DNA of 64,000 bases from Salimicrobium humidisoli (GTDB lineage: Bacteria > Bacillota > Bacilli > Bacillales > Halobacillaceae): assembly GCF_002295105.1 (NCBI RefSeq), contig NZ_NSGH01000001.1, forward strand, positions 186,001 through 250,000, read 5' to 3'. Positions within the stretch are counted from its first letter, which is position 1. Each line of letters opens with the position of its first letter. The position numbers and the translations under genes are program-made. Shown here one piece after another: positions 16,611 through 26,982 of this stretch. The notes below the pieces were generated by a model. It saw nothing but the letters and a program-made list of their open reading frames with translations, searched no databases and was not told the DNA's origin.

Positions 16611-17207
16611 TTATATCCACCCTTTCTCCTGGCAGTACTGAATAGCTTCGATACGGTTAGTTACGCCCAGTTTGTCCAGAATGATGGATACATAGTTCCT
16701 TACGGTTGCCGGCGTTATAAACAGGGACTCGGCGATAGCTTTCGTATTCTTGCCTTCGGACATAAGTGCGACCACCTGTTTCTCCCTTTCGGTGAGCGGG
16801 CTCGGATCCGTGAAGGCGAGATCGACCAGTTCCGGGTCGTAAATCTTAGCTCCTTCATGGATTTTGCGGATGGAAGCGGCAAGATCGTCACTCGGACTGT
16901 CTTTCAGCAAATAGCCGTGCACCCCTGCATTTTTGGCTCTTTGAAAATATCCGGAGCGTGCGTACGTAGTGAGGATGATAACCCTGCACGGAAAGTCCTT
17001 CAGTTCTCCGGCAGCGTCCAGCCCGTCTTTTTTCGGCATTTCGATATCGAGCATGCATATATCCGGTTCCAGCTCCCGCGCAAGGCGAAGCAGTTCTTCC
17101 CCGTCTCCTGCCTTGCCGATGACTTCTATCCCTTCTTCGAGATCAAGAAGCGTGGCGAGTGCACCAAGCAGCATCTGCTGATCCTCGGCGATTACCATAC
17201 GAATCAT
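16611..17207 (-). CDS. desR: response regulator DesR
   Basis: 198 residues: a receiver domain with acidic pocket ED (8-9), phospho-acceptor Asp54 in CMLDIEMPKKDG and Lys in YLLKDSP, then a LuxR-type HTH (LTEREKQVVALMSEGKNTKAIAESLFITPATVRNYV). Neighbouring desK and a desaturase gene make this DesR. In B. subtilis it activates des when membranes stiffen in the cold. Its ATG overlaps the desK stop (4 nt). Confidence 0.93.
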   Translation of the reverse strand: MIRMVIAEDQQMLLGALATLLDLEEGIEVIGKAGDGEELLRLARELEPDICMLDIEMPKKDGLDAAGELKDFPCRVIILTTYARSGYFQRAKNAGVHGYLLKDSPSDDLAASIRKIHEGAKIYDPELVDLAFTDPSPLTEREKQVVALMSEGKNTKAIAESLFITPATVRNYVSIILDKLGVTNRIEAIQYCQEKGWI

Positions 17208-18331
17208 GAAAGTTCCTCCTTTTGCTTAATGATGGTCGGCACATAAAAGTTCAGGGCAGTTTTTCCATTCTGTTCAATCTCAAGCGTCCCGTTGACAAAT
17301 TCCAGCCGTTCCTTCATTCCTTTCAGACCGCTTCCGTCCCCGTACTCGTCTTTGCTGAAGCCGTCTCCGTCATCCGTAACGGTAAGCAGAGTATCTTCTT
17401 CTCCCTGGTCGATGGCGATTTGACACAAGGAAGCGTTGCTGTGCCTTGTCACGTTCGTCACTGCTTCTTTCAGGCACATGCTGAGTACGTGCTCAATCAG
17501 GGGAGGAAGGTGTACCGAGCCCGGCGCTCCGGACTCTTCGAAAGTCATACCGGCTGTCTCTATCATTTGCCGGGCACGTATCCATTCATCTTCAAGAGAT
17601 GCCGCTCTCATGTCAGAGACCATTTCCCTTACTTCTTTCAACGCCGTGCGGGCGGTGTCGTGTATGTCCCTCATTTCATCTTTGGCCTGCTCCGGTTTCT
17701 GTTCAATGAGCTTCCCGGCCAGTTCGCTTTTCAGACCGATCATGGACAGTTTCTGACCGAGCGTATCGTGAAGGTCTCTTGCTATCCTCTCTCTTTCTTC
17801 CGTCACTACCAGCTGGGAAATGCGTTCGTTGGCATCTTCGAGGGCGTCTTCGAGAATTTCCTGATTTCGCCGGTACCGGACGGTGAAAGGGAGAAGCACC
17901 ACCCCTATAAGAGCGATCGTTACGAAGGGAAGATAAGGAAACAGAGAGTCCATCCGCATGATGAAAGTCATTACCGTCGCTATGAAGGTAGTCGTCAGGT
18001 GAACCGTATACAGAGCTATGAACCCTCCACGGTGGCGGATACTTCCGATGAAATAGGCGAGAAACAAAGCGAAATAAACGTATCCGAAAAGGAAAGTCAT
18101 AATGAGACTTATGGCTATTTCTATACTGACGAAAAGGTAGATCATACGACTGTTCGACGAAAAGGACCATCGATAACAGAGAAAGAAAATAAAGGTCATC
18201 AGAATACCGAACACAATTTCCAGAACGGAAGATGATCTGAATATGAAGAAAAAGGGAAGGACGCAGAAAACGATCCATATATATGCGCCGAGCCCCGTAT
18301 GTTTTGGAAGTATATGGTACCATTGCTGCAT
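17204..18331 (-). CDS. desK: membrane thermosensor histidine kinase DesK
   Basis: 375 residues. Five membrane helices fill residues 15-150, then a coiled linker (about 153-178), a HisKA_3 box with RDLHDTLGQKLS (His188, the same residue number as in B. subtilis DesK) and an HATPase domain (EAVTNVTRHSNASLC, DDGDGFSKDEYGDGSGLKGMKERL). It senses bilayer thickness/order and switches between kinase and phosphatase toward DesR. It lies between des and desR on the same strand. Confidence 0.94.
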   Translation of the reverse strand: MQQWYHILPKHTGLGAYIWIVFCVLPFFFIFRSSSVLEIVFGILMTFIFFLCYRWSFSSNSRMIYLFVSIEIAISLIMTFLFGYVYFALFLAYFIGSIRHRGGFIALYTVHLTTTFIATVMTFIMRMDSLFPYLPFVTIALIGVVLLPFTVRYRRNQEILEDALEDANERISQLVVTEERERIARDLHDTLGQKLSMIGLKSELAGKLIEQKPEQAKDEMRDIHDTARTALKEVREMVSDMRAASLEDEWIRARQMIETAGMTFEESGAPGSVHLPPLIEHVLSMCLKEAVTNVTRHSNASLCQIAIDQGEEDTLLTVTDDGDGFSKDEYGDGSGLKGMKERLEFVNGTLEIEQNGKTALNFYVPTIIKQKEELS

Positions 18332-18368
18332 AGAAGTGACTCCTTTTCTTTAAGCATATCACACACGA

Positions 18369-18398
18369 AAGAGACCGTCCCGGCAAATACAGGACGGT
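18369..18398 (-). terminator. hairpin between des and desK
   Basis: GAGACCGTCC / GGACGGTCTC perfect 10-bp stem, loop about 10 nt. On the minus strand only TTTCGTG follows, so it may be a partial terminator that lowers read-through from des into desKR. Confidence 0.6.
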
Positions 18399-18426
18399 CT
18401 CACTTTTATGATCGGGAAACGGTTGT

Positions 18427-19446
18427 TCAGCCGGAAGTCCCTGCATTACTTTTCAACAGGGGCTTCACTTCCCTGAAGGAAACAAAAGTTTTATTGGCGG
18501 TATCGTACAGCCGGAACCGGACCGATTCCAGGCTGGTAAGAAACGTGATGGTGGTCGCGTACTGGAGAGGAGGCGTCGACTCATGTGCTTCCTCAAGTTT
18601 ATAGTTCGGTACCCTCGGACTCAGATGGTGTACGTGGTGGAAACCGATGTTGCCGGAAATCCACTGGAATACTTTCGGAAGACGGTAGTAGGAGCTTCCG
18701 TCAACAGCCGCCTTAACGAAGTCCCACTCCGATTCGTCTTCGAAGTAAGAATCTTCGAACTGGTGCTGAACGTAGAAAAGCCATATTCCAAGCATGCCGG
18801 ACACGTAAAGGATCGGCAGCTGTACGAGAAGGAAAGCTTCCCATCCGAGTGTTGCGATGATCGTTCCGTAGATAAGTACGGCAGATATGTTGGTCACGTA
18901 GGTGTTCATGCGTTCTTTTTTCTTCGCGCCTTTACGGTTGAAACGGTTGGAGATAAGGAACAGATAAATGGGACCGAATCCGAACATGACGATAGGATTC
19001 CGGTACATACGGTAAATGAAACGTTCGCGTTTTGAAGCCTGAAGGTATTCTTCCACCGTCATCACCCATATATCACCGGTGCCGCGCTTATCCAGGTTCC
19101 CGCTTGTCGCGTGGTGGATAGAATGGCTCCGTTTCCATTTGTCGAAAGGGAAAAGAGTCAAAATACCGCTGATAATGCCGATGGTACGATTGGCTTTCTG
19201 GCTTGGCAGAAAAGAAGAGTGTGTACAGTCGTGAAAGATGATGAAAATCCTTACGACGAAAGCCCCGGCAAGGATGGCTACCGGTACGGCAAGCCATGCC
19301 GATATCTCCAGGGAGAGATAGGCCAGGACCCACAGCGTGACAAAAGGTACCATAGTATTGAGCAGCTGGATTATTCCGGCTTTAGTATCGGGTTTTGCGA
19401 ATTCCGAAACGTCTTTTTTAAGCTGTTTCTGTTTTTCTTTTTCCAT
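18427..19446 (-). CDS. des: membrane acyl-lipid fatty acid desaturase
   Basis: 339 residues, membrane-bound di-iron desaturase. Three histidine boxes are visible: HDCTHSSF (about 73-80), HSIHHATS (about 109-116), and HHVHH near residue 273 in NIGFHHVHHLSPRVPNYKL. Four hydrophobic segments surround them. It places a double bond in existing phospholipid acyl chains to restore fluidity. It is first in the des-desK-desR cluster. Confidence 0.94.
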   Translation of the reverse strand: MEKEKQKQLKKDVSEFAKPDTKAGIIQLLNTMVPFVTLWVLAYLSLEISAWLAVPVAILAGAFVVRIFIIFHDCTHSSFLPSQKANRTIGIISGILTLFPFDKWKRSHSIHHATSGNLDKRGTGDIWVMTVEEYLQASKRERFIYRMYRNPIVMFGFGPIYLFLISNRFNRKGAKKKERMNTYVTNISAVLIYGTIIATLGWEAFLLVQLPILYVSGMLGIWLFYVQHQFEDSYFEDESEWDFVKAAVDGSSYYRLPKVFQWISGNIGFHHVHHLSPRVPNYKLEEAHESTPPLQYATTITFLTSLESVRFRLYDTANKTFVSFREVKPLLKSNAGTSG

Positions 19447-19528
19447 AGTTGAGCCTCCCGTGTTCCGTTGTTTCTATATCGTAACTTAAATTAGCATCAG
19501 GTATAAGGCACAAGTGTCAGTATTTATT

Positions 19529-19544
19529 CGTGATAAATATCACG
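19529..19544. promoter_or_regulatory. perfect palindrome between des and the TraB-like gene
   Basis: CGTGATA-AA-TATCACG, 7-bp arms, midway between the two divergent starts. The core GTGA-N6-TCAC resembles CRP/FNR-family or Rex operators. It could also serve DesR; the binding protein is not resolved. Confidence 0.5.
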
Positions 19545-19618
19545 GATGTTTATATGTATTCAGAGTTACTCATTTAGTATAAAATGATAAGTAGCTTGTT
19601 AAAAAGGTAGGTTCAATT

Positions 19619-20791
19619 ATGGAAGAACATGAGGATTATATAACACGGATTCAGATCGAGGATAAAGAAATAGTGCTCATCGGTACCGCTCACGTCTCCA
19701 GGGCGAGTGCTCTGCAGGTGAAGGAAGTAGTGGAGCAGGAAGAACCGGACAGCGTCTGTGTGGAGCTTGACGAACAGCGGTATCATTCGGTCGTCGAGGG
19801 AAACCAGTGGAGAAACATGGACATCTTCCAGATCATTAAGGAGAAGAAAGCGACGCTGCTGCTGATGAACCTGGCGATTTCGTCTTTCCAGAAACGAATG
19901 GCGGAACAGTTCGGTATCAAAGCAGGTCAGGAAATGATTCAGGGGATTGAATCAGCCGAAGCATCGGGTGCCGAACTCGTCCTTGCCGACCGGAACATTC
20001 AGCTGACGTTCGCCCGCATATGGGGGAACCTTGGTTTCAAAGGGAAAGCGAAACTCATGCTCTCCCTGTTTGCAGGTATTTTCTCCAAAGAATCGATATC
20101 GGAGGAAGATCTGGAAAAGATGAAGGAACAGGATATGCTGGATGCGATGCTTGAAGACTTCAGCGACAACTTTCCGAGACTGAAGCAGCCGCTTATCGAT
20201 GAAAGGGATCAGTATCTCGCCGAGAAGATCCGTACGGCTCCCGGAAAGAAAGTGGTGGCTGTTCTTGGAGCTGCCCACGTTCCCGGGATTACGAAGGAAG
20301 TACACAGGGAGCACGACCTGGAAGCGTTGAAAGAACGTCCGAAAAAATCTCCGTGGCCGAAGATCATCGGATGGGCCATCCCTGTTTTCATTATAGCGCT
20401 CATCGCCTATACCTTTACGATGAATGCGGAGGCCGGCATGCAGCAGACGCTCAGCTGGGTCCTCTGGAACGGCATTGTTTCAGCTGTCGGAGCGGCTGCG
20501 GCCTTTGCGCACCCCCTTGCTATTCTGACTGCTTTCGTAGCGGCTCCTGTCACTTCATTGAACCCGCTTATTGCGGCCGGCTGGTTCGCAGGGTTCGTCC
20601 AGGCTTACATCAAGCGGCCGAATGTGGGGGATTTCGAGTCCCTTTCCGACGACGTGACTTCCGTCAAAGGTTTTTGGAACAACAAAGCGACGCGCGTGCT
20701 GCTCGTCATTGCACTGACAAATATCGGAAGTTCTCTCGGAACATTTATCGGCGGTGCGGATGTCATTCGATTATTTCTGGAAAATTTTTAG
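19619..20791 (+). CDS. TraB/PrgY-family membrane protein
   Basis: 390 residues. The N-terminal TraB domain (about 5-230) contains the paired motifs GTAHVS (near 22-27) and GAAHVPG (near 218-224). Conserved acidic residues in VCVELDEQRY complete it. The C-terminal 150 residues form about four to five membrane helices. The enterococcal member PrgY limits pheromone activity; the wider family is suggested to be peptidase-like. No pheromone system is adjacent, so the role here is open. Confidence 0.85.
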   Translation: MEEHEDYITRIQIEDKEIVLIGTAHVSRASALQVKEVVEQEEPDSVCVELDEQRYHSVVEGNQWRNMDIFQIIKEKKATLLLMNLAISSFQKRMAEQFGIKAGQEMIQGIESAEASGAELVLADRNIQLTFARIWGNLGFKGKAKLMLSLFAGIFSKESISEEDLEKMKEQDMLDAMLEDFSDNFPRLKQPLIDERDQYLAEKIRTAPGKKVVAVLGAAHVPGITKEVHREHDLEALKERPKKSPWPKIIGWAIPVFIIALIAYTFTMNAEAGMQQTLSWVLWNGIVSAVGAAAAFAHPLAILTAFVAAPVTSLNPLIAAGWFAGFVQAYIKRPNVGDFESLSDDVTSVKGFWNNKATRVLLVIALTNIGSSLGTFIGGADVIRLFLENF

Positions 20792-20846
20792 TACGTCTCC
20801 CTCGTTCAATGGAGAGAAAATATGATTCATGTCAGGAGGATCCGTT

Positions 20847-22190
20847 TTGAGTAAAGAAGAAACATATATCAATGATTTGATCGATTTTTTGAGTATTCCT
20901 TCCATTTCCACGGACGCGGCCTATGAGGCCGAAGTGAGGAAAGGGGCAGAATGGCTCGCTTCCGACCTCAGGAAGAGCGGGATGGAAAATGTGGAGATTA
21001 TGGAAACGGACGGTCATCCGGTAGTGTATGCAGACTGGCTGCACCAGCCTGATAAACCTGTTTTCCTCGTGTATGGCCATTATGACGTACAGCCGGCTGA
21101 TCCCGTGGAACTGTGGACGTCCGCTCCTTTCCACCCGGAGATCAGGGACGGTAAGCTGTTTGCCCGTGGCGCCACGGATGATAAAGGCCAGGTGCTCATT
21201 CACGTTAAAGCGATTGCGTCACTAATGGAAGAGGACGGGGAACTGCCTGTCAATATCAAGCTCTGTTTAGAAGGCGAGGAAGAGATCGCAAGCCCCAGCC
21301 TCGTGCCTTTCGTGAAGAAACATAAAGACAAACTTGCCTGTGATGCCGTGCTTATTTCCGATACTCCGATGATAGACGAAGAGACTCCGGCGATTGTAAC
21401 CGGTCTCCGGGGCGCTTTGGCTTTTGAAATGGAAGTTGCTACTGCCGCTACCGATCTCCATTCCGGAGCTTATGGGGGAGCGGTACCTAATGCTGCGCAT
21501 CATCTTGTCAAAGTGCTGGACTCTTTCCATGATGAGAGCGGAAGAGTGAATGTCGAAGGATTTTATGAAGGGGTGCCTGAAGTAACGGATGAACTGCGGG
21601 AAGAGATGGCCCGTATTCCTTTTCATGAAGAAGCCGTGAAAAAAGAGCTCGGACTCACTTCGCTGTACGGGGAAGAGGGCTACACTCCGCTTGAGCAGAT
21701 CGGTCTCCGTCCGACTTTGGAGTTCAATGGAATAACTTCCGGGTATCAGGGCGCCGGTGTGAAAACCGTGATCCCCAAAGTGGCAACGGCTAAAGTAAGC
21801 TGCCGACTGACAGGGGATCAGGACCCTTCTTACGTGTTCGGAAAAATCAAAGAGCACGTGGAAGCGACAGCTCCTGCAGGTGCTTCGGTTACTCTCGATA
21901 AACAGATAGAAGCGAAAGCAGTGACGGTTGACGCCGGTAATGAGTATATCCAAAAAGCCGGCAAGGCTTACGAACAGTTTTACAAAAACAGAACTCTTTA
22001 TCCGAAAGAAGGAGGATCCATACCGATTGTCGAGGTGTTCCGGAACGAACTCGGAGCGGAGCCCGTACTGATGGGATTCGGCCTCCAGTCCGAGAACATG
22101 CATGCACCTGATGAACATTTCCATCTGTCCAATTTCAAAAGGGGAATACAGACAGTGAAAGCGTATTATAAGTCTTTTCAGGAAGATTGA
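20847..22190 (+). CDS. M20 family dipeptidase
   Basis: 447 residues from a TTG start set by AGGAGG at 7 nt; the in-frame ATG at 20829 overlaps that site. The metal-site sequences are FLVYGHYDVQPAD (His/Asp), ARGATDDKGQ, LEGEEEIASPSL (catalytic Glu pair) and the C-terminal EGGSIPIVEVF with a later His in ENMHAPDEHF. A lid/dimerisation domain lies at about 180-330. It hydrolyses dipeptides with two metal ions, probably Zn2+ or Mn2+, in the cytosol. Confidence 0.9.
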   Translation: MSKEETYINDLIDFLSIPSISTDAAYEAEVRKGAEWLASDLRKSGMENVEIMETDGHPVVYADWLHQPDKPVFLVYGHYDVQPADPVELWTSAPFHPEIRDGKLFARGATDDKGQVLIHVKAIASLMEEDGELPVNIKLCLEGEEEIASPSLVPFVKKHKDKLACDAVLISDTPMIDEETPAIVTGLRGALAFEMEVATAATDLHSGAYGGAVPNAAHHLVKVLDSFHDESGRVNVEGFYEGVPEVTDELREEMARIPFHEEAVKKELGLTSLYGEEGYTPLEQIGLRPTLEFNGITSGYQGAGVKTVIPKVATAKVSCRLTGDQDPSYVFGKIKEHVEATAPAGASVTLDKQIEAKAVTVDAGNEYIQKAGKAYEQFYKNRTLYPKEGGSIPIVEVFRNELGAEPVLMGFGLQSENMHAPDEHFHLSNFKRGIQTVKAYYKSFQED

Positions 22191-22206
22191 TCGTTTTTTG
22201 AATAAG

Positions 22207-22253
22207 CACTCTGTTTTCTTTCCACGATCGGACAAGGAAGCGGAGTGTTTTAA
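22207..22253 (+). terminator. imperfect terminator after the dipeptidase
   Basis: CACTC (22207-22211) and GAGTG (22243-22247) close a bulged stem, followed by TTTTAAAA. Confidence 0.5.
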
Positions 22254-22360
22254 AATTCAGAAAAATTATAAACTGGGATGGTATTAAGGGTTTATATTTC
22301 CGGGGAATGAGGAAAACTGATATAGATGCGCAGGTCCCGTGTGCAAAATTCCGGAACTTA

Positions 22361-22389
22361 TTGACACCGCTTACACTATACGCTATAGT
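22361..22389 (+). promoter_or_regulatory. glpFK promoter with overlapping cre site
   Basis: TTGACA, 17 bp, TATAGT. TGACACCGCTTACA (22362-22375) fits the CcpA cre consensus TGWAANCGNTNWCA with one mismatch and overlaps the -35. This predicts carbon catabolite repression of glycerol uptake, as known for B. subtilis glpFK. Confidence 0.7.
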
Positions 22390-22424
22390 TTATGTACAAG
22401 TTAAAACGTGTGGTGGAGATTCGG

Positions 22425-22484
22425 AGATTCACATGAGCAGGCGCATCGGTAGTGGTGTGCTTACTCGTGTGAATCTTTTTTTTT
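22425..22484 (+). promoter_or_regulatory. leader terminator/antiterminator before glpF
   Basis: A 13-bp stem (AGATTCACATGAG with CTCGTGTGAATCT, one G-T pair) closes a 26-nt apical part and is followed by nine T. It lies between promoter and glpF, so glpFK transcription would stop here unless antiterminated. In Bacillus this is done by GlpP with glycerol-3-phosphate. Position and strength fit the known mechanism; glpP itself is not in the window. Confidence 0.8.
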
Positions 22485-22522
22485 GTCCCCGACCGTTAAA
22501 CAGACGAAAAGGAGAGGTAGCA

Positions 22523-23353
22523 ATGAATGAATTTTTATCTGAAATAATCGGGACGATGATTCTCATCATTTTCGGTGGCGGTGTTGTAGCAGGGGTTGTA
22601 TTGAAAGGTTCGAAAGCCGAAGGGACAGGCTGGGTGCTGATTACGATTGCCTGGGGGCTTGGTGTTACGATGGGAGTATATGCTTCCGGTAACGTCTCCG
22701 GGGGGCATATCAACCCGGCTGTGACGCTTGGTTTTGCCGCAATAGGGGAGTTTCCGTGGGCGAAAGTTCCGATGTACATATCTGCCCAGATCATCGGAGC
22801 GTTCATCGGCGGCGTGATCGTCTTCCTGAACTACCTCCCTCACTGGCGTGCCACGGAGGATAAAGGCGCGAAACTTGCCGTTTTCTCGACGGACCCGGCA
22901 ATCCGCAGTCCTTTCTCAAACCTGGTAAGTGAGATTCTCGGTACGTTCGTACTCGTCATGGGTCTTCTGTTCATCGGATCGAATGAATTTACGCAGGGTC
23001 TGAACCCGTTGATTGTGGGTCTTCTGATCGTAGCTATCGGGATGAGCCTCGGCGGGGCTACCGGGTATGCTATCAACCCGGCCCGTGACCTCGGTCCGCG
23101 TATCGCCCATGCTTTACTTCCCATTCCCAATAAAGGCGGTTCGGACTGGAGCTACTCCTGGGTACCTATCCTCGGACCGGTACTCGGCGGAATTTACGGG
23201 GCGATCTTTTACAAATCGATTTTCCTCAGTGAATATTCCGTGGCTTTCTGGGTCGGTTCAGCCATCATTCTGGTGATTCTGATTCTGGCTGCACGGTCGG
23301 AACTGAAAGAAAAACCGACGACGACAGACAGTCTGGAAGAGAAACTCAGCTAA
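22523..23353 (+). CDS. glpF: glycerol uptake facilitator
   Basis: 276 residues from ATG 22523 (AAAGGAGAGG upstream); the longer frame from 22307 runs through the promoter and leader. Six membrane helices and the two aquaporin half-helix motifs, NPAVTLGFA and NPARDLGPR, are present. The Asp after the second NPA-R and Gly-rich lining identify an aquaglyceroporin. It forms a pore for glycerol. glpK follows after 43 nt in the same operon. Confidence 0.95.
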   Translation: MNEFLSEIIGTMILIIFGGGVVAGVVLKGSKAEGTGWVLITIAWGLGVTMGVYASGNVSGGHINPAVTLGFAAIGEFPWAKVPMYISAQIIGAFIGGVIVFLNYLPHWRATEDKGAKLAVFSTDPAIRSPFSNLVSEILGTFVLVMGLLFIGSNEFTQGLNPLIVGLLIVAIGMSLGGATGYAINPARDLGPRIAHALLPIPNKGGSDWSYSWVPILGPVLGGIYGAIFYKSIFLSEYSVAFWVGSAIILVILILAARSELKEKPTTTDSLEEKLS

Positions 23354-23381
23354 AGATTTGCGAACTTATTTTCTATTATAA

Positions 23382-24890
<1,509 letters not shown>

Positions 24891-24904
24891 GCATAATAAC
24901 CTTC

Positions 24905-24933
24905 GCCACAGTGCCGGACACTGTGGCTTTTTT
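24905..24933 (+). terminator. terminator of glpFK
   Basis: GCCACAGTG / CACTGTGGC stem, 5-nt loop, six T. Confidence 0.93.
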
Positions 24934-25036
24934 CATGAGATAGGAAAACACGTTTCCGAGCTTCCGCTTTCCTAACTTTTGGATTAACGTTATAATATTA
25001 ATTAAAGAAATACGGTTTCAGAGAGGAAGTTAGCGT

Positions 25037-26191
25037 GTGAGATGGGAAGAACGATTTGACTGGCAGCTGTTTTTTTCAATTCTGGCATTTATAGTTGTCA
25101 GTTGTATCGCTTTATATAGTGCCCAGCAGAGTGAACAGTATAACGACCCTTTCGTCACGAGACAACTGGTGTTCTACGGGCTTGGTTTTTTCGTCATCGC
25201 TGTCATGATGAATTTCGATCCTGAACTTTACCAGAAAGCGAGTGTGTATTTATACATTTTCGGTCTGCTTCTGCTTATTGCACTTATTCTGGCACCTTCT
25301 TCGATTGCGCCGGTCATTAAAGGACAGAAAAGCTGGTTTGCCCTGCCGGGGCTCTCTATCCAGCCATCGGAATTCATGAAGATCTTCACGATAATGATGC
25401 TCGCGAACATTATATCCAGGCATAACGGGCGCTTTCAGGGAAAAGCTTTTACTTCGGATGTCGTACTGCTTGTAAAAATTATCGGTGTGACCGCGCTGCC
25501 TCTTCTTCTGATTATGCAGCAGCCCGATCTCGGGACTTCGCTTGTGTTCATCGCAATAATGGCAGGTATGATTCTCATCTCGGGAATACGCTGGAGAGTG
25601 ATTGTACCGATCTACTCGGGCATCGCTGTGCTTGGCACCACTATTATTTTGCTGGCTCTTCAGGCGCCGCAGTTTCTCGAGAAGTATCTTGGAGTTAAGG
25701 AATATCATTTCGGACGTATCTACTCCTGGCTCCAACCGCTTAAATACGAGGATTCTTCCGGCTATCAGCTGGTGAAAGCAATGCGTGCTATCGGATCAGG
25801 ACAGTTGTACGGAAAAGGCACGGGGGAACGGGAAGTGTATATGCCGGAGAGTCAGACGGATTTCATTTTCAGTATTATAGGGGAGGAGTACGGTTTTCTT
25901 GGCTCGTGTGTCGTGCTGCTTCTGTTCTTTCTGCTTATTTACAGACTTACTTTTATTGCCCAGCGCGCGAATTCCGAATTCAGTTCATACGTACTTGTCG
26001 GCATTATAGTGATGATCACTTTCCACGTTTTTCAGAATATCGGCATGTCTATTCAGCTCTTGCCGATTACAGGGATCCCCCTGCCATTCATCAGTTACGG
26101 AGGGAGTTCTCTGCTGGCGACTCTCATGGCCATGGGCTTCGCTTTTGCCGTCACTTTCCATCATCGTACGTACATGTTCGGGGACCACTGA
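25037..26191 (+). CDS. rodA: RodA-type SEDS peptidoglycan glycosyltransferase
   Basis: 384 residues, about ten membrane helices. SEDS signatures are QPSEFMKI, QQPDLGTSLV, the catalytic-Asp loop in PESQTDFIFSIIGEEYGFLG, and PITGIPLPFISYGGSSL at the end. The length and lack of a long tail favour RodA (elongation) over FtsW. It polymerises lipid II into glycan strands with a class B PBP. GTG start behind GAGAGGAAG. Single gene with a bidirectional terminator. Confidence 0.9.
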   Translation: MRWEERFDWQLFFSILAFIVVSCIALYSAQQSEQYNDPFVTRQLVFYGLGFFVIAVMMNFDPELYQKASVYLYIFGLLLLIALILAPSSIAPVIKGQKSWFALPGLSIQPSEFMKIFTIMMLANIISRHNGRFQGKAFTSDVVLLVKIIGVTALPLLLIMQQPDLGTSLVFIAIMAGMILISGIRWRVIVPIYSGIAVLGTTIILLALQAPQFLEKYLGVKEYHFGRIYSWLQPLKYEDSSGYQLVKAMRAIGSGQLYGKGTGEREVYMPESQTDFIFSIIGEEYGFLGSCVVLLLFFLLIYRLTFIAQRANSEFSSYVLVGIIVMITFHVFQNIGMSIQLLPITGIPLPFISYGGSSLLATLMAMGFAFAVTFHHRTYMFGDH

Positions 26192-26216
26192 AGAAATCAC
26201 AGTCGAATCTGCTTAC

Positions 26217-26258
26217 AAAAAGAGGCATGACTCCGCCAGGAAGTCATGCCTCTTTTTA
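26217..26258. terminator. bidirectional terminator
   Basis: AGAGGCATGACT / AGTCATGCCTCT 12-bp stem flanked by A- and T-runs; between rodA and the convergent export-protein gene. Confidence 0.93.
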
Positions 26259-26272
26259 ATAGATAACTGAAA

Positions 26273-26737
26273 TTAAAGGTGAGCCGCTTTAGTATCCTGA
26301 ACAAAAAAGTCGAATCCGAATGCAGTCAGGAGACCGACAATCAGTACCCAGAGAGCGATACTGACTCCCATCCATATGAGCATCCGCCTTTTAGTAGCTC
26401 CCATAGCCATGCCAATAAAGGCCGAAATGTGAGTGCCTATAAGAATCGGGCCGAGGAGAGCGAAACCGATCACTCCGTATTTTTGAAACAGGCGTACAGC
26501 CCGCACACTCCTGTTTGAAGAGCGACCTTTTTCTTCCCGGCGTCGTACATACCATGCCTTTAATTTATCAAACAAAAGGATCACCGGTATAACGGTAACC
26601 ATATTTCCTATAAAGCCGACGACCATCACGAGTGTGGGAGAGAGCCCCCACACAATGCCGAGTGGTACTACGACAAGCACTTCAAGCCAGGGAGTGGCAG
26701 CACCAAGGAAAATAAGCAGATATTTGTATAAAAGCAC
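26273..26737 (-). CDS. small multi-drug export family membrane protein
   Basis: 154 residues from GTG 26737, behind AAAGGGGGG; the longer frame to 26836 has no site. About four membrane helices carry the PF06695 pattern: GAATPWLEVLVVVPLGIVWGLSP at the start, KYGVIGFALLGPILIGTHISAFIGMAMGA later. The name is historical and transport function is not proven. Confidence 0.78.
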   Translation of the reverse strand: MLLYKYLLIFLGAATPWLEVLVVVPLGIVWGLSPTLVMVVGFIGNMVTVIPVILLFDKLKAWYVRRREEKGRSSNRSVRAVRLFQKYGVIGFALLGPILIGTHISAFIGMAMGATKRRMLIWMGVSIALWVLIVGLLTAFGFDFFVQDTKAAHL

Positions 26738-26916
26738 TCCCGTCCCCCCTTTGTAACGATTGGATATTAAAATATAAGCGATCGGGAGGCAGTGGGTCAA
26801 ACCTTCCGCCCGGCTGCCGGTTTTTTTCTCCCTCATTCGCCAAAGGGGAGAAACTGCAGTTTCCGGAGATGGTCGATTTAATACTGCACCTGATCAGGCG
26901 ATTGATGCATAAGTCT

Positions 26917-26958
26917 AAAAAAGGGTAGCAGGAATCAGAACCCTGATTCCTGCTACCC
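26917..26958 (-). terminator. terminator of the YtxH-like operon
   Basis: Perfect 16-bp stem (26923-26938 with 26943-26958), 4-nt loop, six T on the minus strand. The remaining gap 26738-26916 shows nothing else clear. Confidence 0.93.
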
Positions 26959-26982
26959 GTCCATTGGTCGTGCCTTTATGCA

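Noticed and set aside
19529-19544. Calling the palindrome a Rex site outright
   Set aside because: Only the GTGA-N6-TCAC core agrees; the outer bases differ from TTGTGA/TCACAA, so the binding protein is left open.
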